From: a virus
Length of the DNA stretch: 35,006 bases
Reading direction: 5' to 3' (one strand)
Virus record (IMG/VR): IMGVR_UViG_3300046683_000365
Location: 1-35,006 of that record
The notes under the pieces were generated by a model, which ran no database searches, had not been told where the DNA came from, and saw nothing but the letters and a program-made list of their open reading frames with translations. The position numbers and the translations under genes were made by a program. Shown in pieces: positions 25,844-31,736 of this stretch. The number at the start of each line of letters is the position of its first letter. The first letter of the stretch is position 1.

Positions 25844-26356
25844 TTAGCGTCGTGGCAAAGACAGGCTGCGACTCGGAGATGTACCAGCGCCGGCGCCGCC
25901 CATCCGTGGCTGCGGTGCCGGTCCTTGACGGTTGCTGCGATTATCGGCTTCAGTTTTCTCGGCCGAGATGCTGGCTCGCAGCATCCCAAGCTGCACCAGT
26001 GTCTTCGCTTCCCACGGTTCGAGCACACCGACGCCGGTCAGCCCCTGCCACGCCCGCAGAGCTTCCCAGGTGATGACCGGTGGCGCGAACCCGTTGGGCG
26101 AAAGACCAAACGAGATCTCCTCAAACCAACCCCAGAGATAATCCAGCACGCTGGGAAACTCGGGACCGTCATCGATGATCGGCACCTTGACCGGCTGATC
26201 CCGGCGACCGGCCGGGCGCAGCGCAGCAGGTATCTTCGCCCACTGGCTAGCGCCCGACTCGAGATGTTCGCGCTCAGTTGAGCCGTCTACCGTTTTGCGG
26301 TTTGCTCGGAACTCGACTTCGGCCCACTCGATGAGGTCGATGACGAGGCTGGCGTA
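25844..26356 (-). CDS. Tail assembly chaperone frameshift extension (T-like)
   Basis: This is the -1 frame read after the slippery site at 26356-26362; it has no good start of its own. A GTG at 26185 is in frame, but coding sequence clearly continues upstream of it: FYASLVIDLIEWAEVEFRA, SQWAKIPAALRPAGRRDQPV, then VPIIDDGPEF. The 170-residue extension joined to 135 upstream residues gives a fusion of about 305 residues, analogous to lambda gpGT. The segment LSPNGFAPPVITWEALRAWQ, then PWEAKTLVQLGMLRA, is typical of the second tail assembly chaperone. It binds the tape measure and delivers it for tube polymerisation; the tape measure gene follows 18 bases later. Confidence 0.8.
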   Translation of the reverse strand, partial: YASLVIDLIEWAEVEFRANRKTVDGSTEREHLESGASQWAKIPAALRPAGRRDQPVKVPIIDDGPEFPSVLDYLWGWFEEISFGLSPNGFAPPVITWEALRAWQGLTGVGVLEPWEAKTLVQLGMLRASISAEKTEADNRSNRQGPAPQPRMGGAGAGTSPSRSLSLPRR

Positions 26357-26760
26357 AAATTTCCGCGGTCAGCACAGAACAGATCGACCTGCTCCCGTAT
26401 CCAAGTGACCTTGTCGTAGACGGTCCGAGCATTCTGTGGGGTAAACGGAAGATCGAGCATCTGCCCGTCAAGCGACACCAACGACCACCCGGCAGTTAGC
26501 GCAACCAGTAGATCGGTCGCTTCCGCCTCAAGCTCTTCTGGCGTCAGCTTTAGCCGGCCGCGCGCGTTGAGCCGGCGCCGCTGGGTTTCGCGGTTCTGCC
26601 GGCGGGCAATGTCGGAATCGGACGAATAGAGATCGACATAAGCCTCTTCGCCATTCGGCCCGCGGAGCGGCTGAAGGGATTGGTAATGCAGCAACGGCAT
26701 GCGCTGCGGCCGTTCGACGTCGAGCGACAAGCTGCTCAACGCAGTATCGATGTCTGCCAT
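26287..26760 (-). CDS. Tail assembly chaperone (G-like), zero-frame product
   Basis: This encodes 157 residues; AAGGA lies nine bases upstream of ATG. The N-terminal half is a mixed domain (MPLLHYQSLQPLRGPNG, YVDLYSSDSDIARRQNRETQ), then a helical chaperone-like region (LTPEELEAEATDLLVALTAG, TVYDKVTWIREQVDLFCADR). The last 22 residues, after the frameshift point, are Ser-rich and look unselected, as expected if the fused product is also made. Its position between the tail tube and tape measure genes is the conserved place for lambda gpG and its equivalents, which chaperone the tape measure in a G/GT ratio set by frameshifting. Confidence 0.8.
   Translation of the reverse strand: MADIDTALSSLSLDVERPQRMPLLHYQSLQPLRGPNGEEAYVDLYSSDSDIARRQNRETQRRRLNARGRLKLTPEELEAEATDLLVALTAGWSLVSLDGQMLDLPFTPQNARTVYDKVTWIREQVDLFCADRGNFTPASSSTSSSGPKSSSEQTAKR
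26356..26362 (-). other. Programmed -1 ribosomal frameshift heptamer A AAT TTT
   Basis: In the chaperone frame the codons GGA AAT TTT ACG include the canonical X XXY YYZ heptamer A AAT TTT. A -1 slip gives AAA TTT TAC and enters the frame open from just after a TGA at 26369-26371 down to 25844. The zero frame stops at 26287, so the shift must happen in a window of about 80 bases, and this is the only canonical heptamer in it. Confidence 0.85.
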
Positions 26761-26814
26761 AAGTGGCGGTCCTTCTGCGGGAAAGGCGCGTCATCGCGAC
26801 GGGCCAGTGGCGGG

Positions 26815-26851
26815 AAAAAGGGGGCGCGCCACCCGCCAGCAGCGCGCCCCC
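26815..26851 (-). terminator. Rho-independent terminator after the tail tube gene
   Basis: On the minus strand a perfect 10-bp stem, GGGGGCGCGC (26842-26851 read in reverse) with GCGCGCCCCC (26820-26829), encloses a 12-base loop and is followed by TTTTT (26815-26819). It lies in the 160-bp gap between the tube gene and the chaperone gene. It would reduce read-through, so that tube protein, needed in many copies, is made in excess of the downstream genes. Confidence 0.9.
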
Positions 26852-26920
26852 CGGTAGCCAGCTACCATCCGCTCGCGCGGACGGCTCCCTGTGGCGGCAG
26901 GAATGGGTGACGAAGGCGGA

Positions 26921-28186
26921 TCAGACCGCCTCGGTGTCGCTCATAACAAAGGTGGTTTGCGGAACGCCGGGGGCGGAACCGACGTATTTCAGAGCGGTGA
27001 ACGGCATAGTGAGGGTCTGCGCCCCCAGCCCGGTTACCGCGACATCCGCATCCGAGAATTTGACCCGAGGCAGATAAATCGCGGTCGCCGGCGCGCTCGG
27101 ATCTTGCGTTGTGGTCAAATAGGCGAGGATATCGACCTCGTCCTCGTCCAAGAAATTGCGGACGAGATCCAAATCTTCCAGCATCGCCGTGACCTGGCCC
27201 GAAACCGCGGCCGAGCCAAGGAAGACTTCAGGCACGAAATCCTGCCCGACGACCGCGTCCGAACTCGGCGACATCTCAAACGTGATGTCGAGCCCGGTGA
27301 CCACACCGACCACCGAGCCGTTGACCCGCAGCATACCGTTGACCGCGGCAAAGATGCCGGTTGTGGTTTCGGGGTCAGGTGTGGTGAAAAACGGCGCCAC
27401 GATGCTCGACGCCTGATCGAACACCTCCATATCGCGACCCATCATGGTGAATTCGACGGTCGCCAACCCCGACGCCGGCAAGCCGAGCTTAAACCCACCG
27501 ACGCGAACCTCGGTGAACAGCCGGCTGACCCCGATGTCTTCGTGGAACGACTCGATCGCGAACTTGCGCGAGACGAAGCCGGTCGATGGGATGATCAGGT
27601 TCGACCCAGTCGTATCGAGGGTGAACGTCGTCTCTGGAGTGACCATCGTGAACGGCGGCGGAAAGACCTGGGCGACCCCATTGGTAGGGCCACTAAACCC
27701 GACGATGATAAAGTTCGTTCCGTTGTTGGCTGACCCGCCGCCAGTCAGACCACCAAGCCGAAAAATGCTGCCGACATGCAGCCCGAGCGCCACCGGATCG
27801 CCGCCGCCGAAGGTGATCGTCGATGCCCCGGCATCAGACGCGATGCTGGTCAGCTCGGTCGCGCTCAACGCCAACGCCGGCGTAGCGGTGCCGCGCGTTG
27901 CCGCCTCGAAGAAATCGAAGTAAGTCGCCGGCGAAAACTCCCCGGTGATCCCACCCGTGACGCGGCGCGTACCATGGCGGAAGTCCACGATCTGCCGATC
28001 GGAACGGATTTCCGTCGCCTGGTAGGTGTCCTTCGCCAACTTCAGCGTGGTCGCTACCCGGCGCAGTACCTGTGCGCCGCTCTGGCCGGGATCGGTTCCC
28101 GACACCGGCTGAGTGTTGGAATCGATCGCGCCGGTCAGGTAGGGCTTGTAAGAGATTCTGGCTGATACACCTTCTGCCAAGGACAT
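26921..28186 (-). CDS. Major tail tube protein
   Basis: This encodes 421 residues from ATG at 28186 (GGAG eight bases upstream; an upstream in-frame start at 28246 gives a basic leader unlike the family and lies in the intergenic region). The product is beta-rich: MSLAEGVSARISYKPYLTG, TATEIRSDRQIVDFRHGTRR-type strands, and late segments DITFEMSPSSDAV, VSGQVTAMLEDLDLVRNFLD and YLPRVKFSDADVAVTGLGAQ that match the tube family (Phage_tube_2-like). A central Gly-rich part (about residues 130-220, ending near FTLDTTGSNLIIP) may be an inserted or Ig-like decoration, since 421 residues is longer than a minimal tube protein. Hexamer rings of this protein form the tail tube. Strong terminator downstream and a 217-bp gap upstream suggest separate, high expression. 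Confidence 0.85.
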   Translation of the reverse strand: MSLAEGVSARISYKPYLTGAIDSNTQPVSGTDPGQSGAQVLRRVATTLKLAKDTYQATEIRSDRQIVDFRHGTRRVTGGITGEFSPATYFDFFEAATRGTATPALALSATELTSIASDAGASTITFGGGDPVALGLHVGSIFRLGGLTGGGSANNGTNFIIVGFSGPTNGVAQVFPPPFTMVTPETTFTLDTTGSNLIIPSTGFVSRKFAIESFHEDIGVSRLFTEVRVGGFKLGLPASGLATVEFTMMGRDMEVFDQASSIVAPFFTTPDPETTTGIFAAVNGMLRVNGSVVGVVTGLDITFEMSPSSDAVVGQDFVPEVFLGSAAVSGQVTAMLEDLDLVRNFLDEDEVDILAYLTTTQDPSAPATAIYLPRVKFSDADVAVTGLGAQTLTMPFTALKYVGSAPGVPQTTFVMSDTEAV

Positions 28187-28403
28187 GGTGGGCACTCCAT
28201 CAAAGGGAGGGGCGCGTCTCACGACGGGCCGGATCGCCTTGCCCAAGGGCGTTTTGGCTAGACTCGCGCGGGCGTCACGCGAGAATTCTGTGGCGGTATT
28301 GGCGGAATGAGTTCGCTGCCTGAAAACAGGCAGAGCTATCCAAGAACAGACTAAGAACCGTCATTCTTCGGCATTACGCCGCAGAAAGGCGCAGACGCTG
28401 TTG
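28187..28403 (-). promoter_or_regulatory. Intergenic gap upstream of the tail tube gene
   Basis: A 217-bp stretch without a supported ORF in an otherwise overlapping operon. It holds a 6-bp hairpin (28263-28268 with 28278-28283, loop of 9) and A/T-richer sequence around 28330-28370. It could contain a promoter for the tail tube gene or an mRNA-stabilising structure. I see no convincing -35/-10 pair. Confidence 0.35.
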
Positions 28404-28865
28404 TCAGCCGATCAAGTCGAAAAACAGATCAACTTCAGCGCTTGCCCAGAAGTAGTTGGTCACTTCCGACGGCATGCCGATCGGCTTCAGCATCGCGCCA
28501 TCGCCGCCGGGGTAAACCGTGGCGGTAGAGCAGGAGATGTCGGCATCGCGATAAGAGCGGAACAACGATGCGGCCGTCTCGGCGTAATCCGTCGCGGGGA
28601 GCAATCCCCAGCCCATCGGCACAAACACGTAGATATGCAGCCGTCCCGGCGTGCGATAGCGATTTTGGTAACGGCCGCCGCCGAACGAAGCCAGCTCAGC
28701 AGGCTCGGTGATGAATTCGGTGTAAATAAATGGCGCCGGCGTATCCGGCAGCGCCGCATTGCCGAGACTGTCCTCAGTCTGACCCTGCCAGCGCAACGGT
28801 GGCAGCGAATTCGCGGCTTCCAGACGCTCGCGCAGGATCTTGTAGGCTTGGCTGGTCGTGGTCAT
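28404..28865 (-). CDS. Tail terminator protein
   Basis: This encodes 153 residues; ATG overlaps the previous stop by 4 bases. The pattern matches the tail terminator-like family (PF13554/DUF4128, lambda gpU analogue): an N-terminal helix (YKILRERLEAANSLPPLRWQ), a Pro-rich FIYTEF strand, then GRYQNRYRTPGRLHIYVFVP and the helix ATDYAETAASLFRS, ending with beta strands. Terminators cap the growing tail tube and bind the head connector. It lies between the neck protein and the tail tube gene, exactly where expected. Confidence 0.8.
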   Translation of the reverse strand: MTTTSQAYKILRERLEAANSLPPLRWQGQTEDSLGNAALPDTPAPFIYTEFITEPAELASFGGGRYQNRYRTPGRLHIYVFVPMGWGLLPATDYAETAASLFRSYRDADISCSTATVYPGGDGAMLKPIGMPSEVTNYFWASAEVDLFFDLIG

Positions 28866-29524
28866 AGCGGCTCGAAGAAGATGGCCGGCGCACGAACCTC
28901 CGAGCCTACGATCTGCCGACGCTTGCGGAGAACCCCACCCTTGGCGATGTAATGCGAAGGCAATCTGCCCTTGATGATATAAGCGTCCGGCATGGTGACG
29001 TAGCCAAACACGACCCGCGCCGCGTTGCCGTAACGAGAACCCAGCTTCTTCGCGACCCGCTCATAGATATGGTTTGGCACGCTGATCAGGAAATCGCGAC
29101 CGCTCTCGGTCTTGCCGACCTCCAACCGGCGAGCATAGACCACCGGGTTCGAGATGAAGACGTCTTGGCCGATCGTCACCGGAGTGTTGTCCGCCACCGG
29201 ACGACCATCGATGTAGAGCCCGTGATTTGACTTATAACGACCCGATTCCGCCGGCGAAGCAGCGCGCAGCTCCTTCAAGAACTCCGAGATCATTTCCTGC
29301 AAGTAGGTGTACTTGAAGACGATAAGCTTTTGCGCGTCCTCGATCGGCTTACCCGCGACATCGCCAAACCCAGTCCAACTCGGCTCAAAGCCTGTCCGCT
29401 GTTTCTGCTCCTTAAGAACCTTGTCGTTCTCCTCGATAGCCGTGCGATACAGCGCAGCCCTGGCCGCGACATCGACCTTCTGCGCGACGACCGAGATCTC
29501 GCGCCGAAACGCGCTCAGCGCCAC
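28862..29524 (-). CDS. HK97-gp10-like neck/tail component
   Basis: This encodes 220 residues from GTG at 29524, chosen because AGGGGA lies seven bases upstream and the gene then begins 4 bases after the previous stop; a longer TTG start at 29557 would overlap by 29 bases and has no ribosome binding site. The N-terminal half is helical (LSAFRREISVVAQKVDVAA, LYRTAIEENDKVLKEQ), followed by a beta part with FISNPVVYARRLEVGKTESG and a helix IYERVAKKLGSRYGNAARVV. This order is that of gp10-type neck proteins that join head and tail. It also fits its position between the stopper and the terminator. Confidence 0.7.
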   Translation of the reverse strand: MALSAFRREISVVAQKVDVAARAALYRTAIEENDKVLKEQKQRTGFEPSWTGFGDVAGKPIEDAQKLIVFKYTYLQEMISEFLKELRAASPAESGRYKSNHGLYIDGRPVADNTPVTIGQDVFISNPVVYARRLEVGKTESGRDFLISVPNHIYERVAKKLGSRYGNAARVVFGYVTMPDAYIIKGRLPSHYIAKGGVLRKRRQIVGSEVRAPAIFFEPL

Positions 29525-29528
29525 GACG

Positions 29529-29882
29529 CTATCCCCTGACCCGAATATTGTAGGCAACCAGAGTGTCGCCGACGGTTCGGGTAGCGTTGTCGGGGAAGCT
29601 CACCGCCATCTCCCTACCTTGAAAGATTACCTTGTCCGCGGTCGTCAGCGGCAGCGGAAACCCACCCCTCTCCAAATCCTCCGCTGACACGATGCAGCGA
29701 AAAACGAACTCGGTCACGTCGCTGACCATCTGTTGCGGCCGCAGCGGGTCGGCCCGCACCCAGGCCCGACAATCAACATCGGTCGCCGTGCGGTTAGGTC
29801 CAGCCGGACCGGTATACCGGCGCACCGTCACTCGATTGGTGAGGAAACGCCGATGAAGCGACTTGGCGTAATCGACGTTCAT
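29529..29882 (-). CDS. Head closure (stopper) protein
   Basis: This encodes 117 residues; ATG overlaps the previous stop by 4 bases. Small and beta-rich (TNRVTVRRYTGPAGPNRTA, DCRAWVRADPLRPQQM, TEFVFRCIVSAEDL, KVIFQGREMAVSFP, GDTLVAYNIRVRG), as in SPP1 gp16 or HK97 gp7-like head-tail joining proteins that close the portal channel. The order connector, stopper, gp10-like, terminator is the usual one in siphophages, which is the main support. Confidence 0.7.
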   Translation of the reverse strand: MNVDYAKSLHRRFLTNRVTVRRYTGPAGPNRTATDVDCRAWVRADPLRPQQMVSDVTEFVFRCIVSAEDLERGGFPLPLTTADKVIFQGREMAVSFPDNATRTVGDTLVAYNIRVRG

Positions 29883-30514
29883 GCGAACATCATCCGATAA
29901 GGCGTGAGCAAGCCGCAGACCTGCTCTGGCGGCCCAGCCTCGCCGGCGCCGGTCGGTGTGTCTTGGTAGACCACGGTCATGACGTCGAAAATCGCTTCCG
30001 ACTTAACCGACGGATCGCGGCCGCGCGACATCCAACCACCAAACAGCCACGTTGTGGCTGCGGCCTGAACATCAGGCGGTATCGGATCAAAGCCTGCGGT
30101 GTAATCCACCACCGCACGAGCTCCAGCCCAACCATTGGTGATAAAATAAACCCGGCCGAAGTCGATATCGAGATCGTAGGTCGACGGATCAACGACGTTT
30201 CCATCAACCTTCAGAGTCAGCAGCGCTTCGCCACTATCGTCGGTCCTGATCGGAAACTGCCGAATCCGCAACGGCTCACCATAACTAAGACACGGATAGG
30301 TGATTTGATCGCGATAAGTCTGCACCGCAAAAACCCGGTCGCAGTAATGCTCGATCGCCGCCGAGATCTGAGCAATGAGCTGACCGATTGCCGAATCGTT
30401 CGTCGTATCGTCGGCAGGAATGCTCAACGCATCCTTGGCTTGGGCAATCGTGATCAGCGCCTTGCTTTTGGCCGGCGTGATCACCCGGTTGATGGCATAA
30501 AGATTAGTCGGCAT
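29879..30514 (-). CDS. Head-tail connector (adaptor) protein
   Basis: This encodes 211 residues with TGATG overlap at its start. The N-terminal helical part (PAKSKALITIAQAKDALSIP, IGQLIAQISAAIEHYCDRVF) is the Phage_connect_1/HK97 gp6-like pattern. It is followed by the conserved strand PIRTDDSGEALLTLKVDGNV, the DLDIDFGRVYF strand and AVVDYTAGFDPIPPDVQAAA with a C-terminal helix. This family forms a 12- or 13-fold ring below the portal. The C-terminal LLTPYRMMF tail is typical of such connectors. Confidence 0.85.
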   Translation of the reverse strand: MPTNLYAINRVITPAKSKALITIAQAKDALSIPADDTTNDSAIGQLIAQISAAIEHYCDRVFAVQTYRDQITYPCLSYGEPLRIRQFPIRTDDSGEALLTLKVDGNVVDPSTYDLDIDFGRVYFITNGWAGARAVVDYTAGFDPIPPDVQAAATTWLFGGWMSRGRDPSVKSEAIFDVMTVVYQDTPTGAGEAGPPEQVCGLLTPYRMMFA

Positions 30515-30867
30515 CAGTGGATCAGGCTCCCCAAGATCGTGACCAAGCCCTGCATCACCGTGGCTTCCGTGCCGCTCGCGTCGGTAACGATCAACTCATG
30601 CTGGCAAGTCAAATCACCGAGCGTGTCGGTGTCAGCCTGCTTGACGTGGATGGTCAACAAACCCTCGCCAATCGAAGTCACCTCGATCTCCGTCGGATCG
30701 CCACTGGATTTGTTGACCAACGTCGCGGTGCCGCCAACCGGACTCATCGCCCACTCCAGTTGGCAGTCGAGCAGATTGAGCGGCGTCGTCTGATCAGCCT
30801 CGAAAAGGCTCACCAGCAACCCGTAATCTCGACCCGCATCGATGGTGAAATCCTGCCGCGCCGTCAT
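30514..30867 (-). CDS. Beta-sandwich structural protein (BppU-N-like)
   Basis: This encodes 117 residues; ATG overlaps the previous stop by 4 bases. The pattern (DFTIDAGRDYGLLVSLF, PLNLLDCQLEWAMSPVGG, GDPTEIEVTSIGEGLLTIHV, LTCQHELIVTDASG, VMQGLVTILG) is the Ig-like fold found at the start of many phage structural proteins such as BppU, and in small stand-alone phage proteins near the head-tail joint. The role is not known; it may decorate the head or neck. Confidence 0.6.
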   Translation of the reverse strand: MTARQDFTIDAGRDYGLLVSLFEADQTTPLNLLDCQLEWAMSPVGGTATLVNKSSGDPTEIEVTSIGEGLLTIHVKQADTDTLGDLTCQHELIVTDASGTEATVMQGLVTILGSLIH

Positions 30868-31307
30868 AGCCCCAGCCCTCGCCGCTCCCTCATTCGCGCC
30901 TCATTCATCCGCTGCCGGACCTTTTCCGGCTCGTCCTTGTGGCCGTCCGCGTAAGCCTCAAGCACCGCATGCCGCATCGCACCGTGGATCGCGGTAACCA
31001 CAACCGGGTGTTTCGAGTTGACCGAGATACCAACCGCCCCGACCAGCTTCGGGTAGAGCCGTTCGGCCCGTGGTTTCAGGCGATCGGGTAATTGCGATGG
31101 GTAGCCGTGGTCGAGCAGCCAACAATGCGAGTAGGCGCGGAGCTTCATCGGTATCGAGTCAGCCGCCGTGCGCGCCATGTGCAGCGTCACTAAGGCGTCC
31201 GCATCATTCGGCGCCGGGAACCCAGAGCGATGCCAGCGCCAGAACCGGATGGCCCCCTCGACATCGAGGTCGATGAGGCATCGCCGAAACTCGTCAAAGT
31301 GCGGCAT
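30864..31307 (-). CDS. Conserved-looking phage protein of unknown function
   Basis: This encodes 147 residues; the ATG directly follows the previous TAA. The protein is helical and basic with SHCWLLDHGYPSQLPDRL, an SVNSKHPVVVTAIHGAMRHA segment and a charged C-terminal helix (DEPEKVRQRMNEARMRERRG). There is no recognised domain. It is embedded in the head-tail gene row with a 4-base overlap to the next gene, so a structural or assembly role is likely. Confidence 0.6.
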   Translation of the reverse strand: MPHFDEFRRCLIDLDVEGAIRFWRWHRSGFPAPNDADALVTLHMARTAADSIPMKLRAYSHCWLLDHGYPSQLPDRLKPRAERLYPKLVGAVGISVNSKHPVVVTAIHGAMRHAVLEAYADGHKDEPEKVRQRMNEARMRERRGLGL

Positions 31308-31736
31308 TTAGTCGAGCGTGATCGCCGTCGCCGTCGTCAGATGCGGCGTGATGGCATTGCCCGTAACAATGTTCGGCGTCACCGTACCTGAAAAGAGGAT
31401 CGGTGCGGCACCGCCGCCGCTCTTGCCGGTCGAGAAATTGGTCACGGTTCCGGTGCCGCCAGTACCAGCCGGAAAGTCGACCTGCGCCGCAGGGTTGGTT
31501 GACCCCACGGTCGACGCCGTCCAGCCGGTCGAACGAGCCACATTCACCCGCGCATACGAAGTGTAAGCAATCTCGCTGGTGGACATCGTTCCGGCATCGC
31601 CGGGGTCGGCGCTATGCAGGGCCACGACAATGTTGGTTTCGGGCGTGCCAGCGGCGTTGTCCGCATAGTTGGCCCACGCCGTGGCGCGGAAGATCAGGTT
31701 CAAGACCGCATTTTCGGTGGCGTCAGCAATGCTCAT
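31308..31736 (-). CDS. Gp80-like phage structural protein
   Basis: This encodes 142 residues; TGATG overlap with the preceding gene. The signature VVALHSADPGDAGTMSTSEI followed by YARVNVARSTGWTAS and a beta region with FPAGTGGTGTVTNFSTG matches the widespread Gp80-type phage protein (PF23140-like), often annotated as a tail or head fibre-like protein. The predicted fold is a small beta sandwich. It lies upstream of the connector genes, which places it with head or neck decoration rather than with the adhesion genes at the other end. Confidence 0.7.
   Translation of the reverse strand: MSIADATENAVLNLIFRATAWANYADNAAGTPETNIVVALHSADPGDAGTMSTSEIAYTSYARVNVARSTGWTASTVGSTNPAAQVDFPAGTGGTGTVTNFSTGKSGGGAAPILFSGTVTPNIVTGNAITPHLTTATAITLD

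Noticed and set aside
26290-26298. GCA AAA CGG as the frameshift site of the chaperone gene
   Set aside because: Only one tRNA could re-pair well, and the -1 frame already reads as protein upstream of it (DLIEWAEVEFRA). The A AAT TTT heptamer explains the whole open frame.
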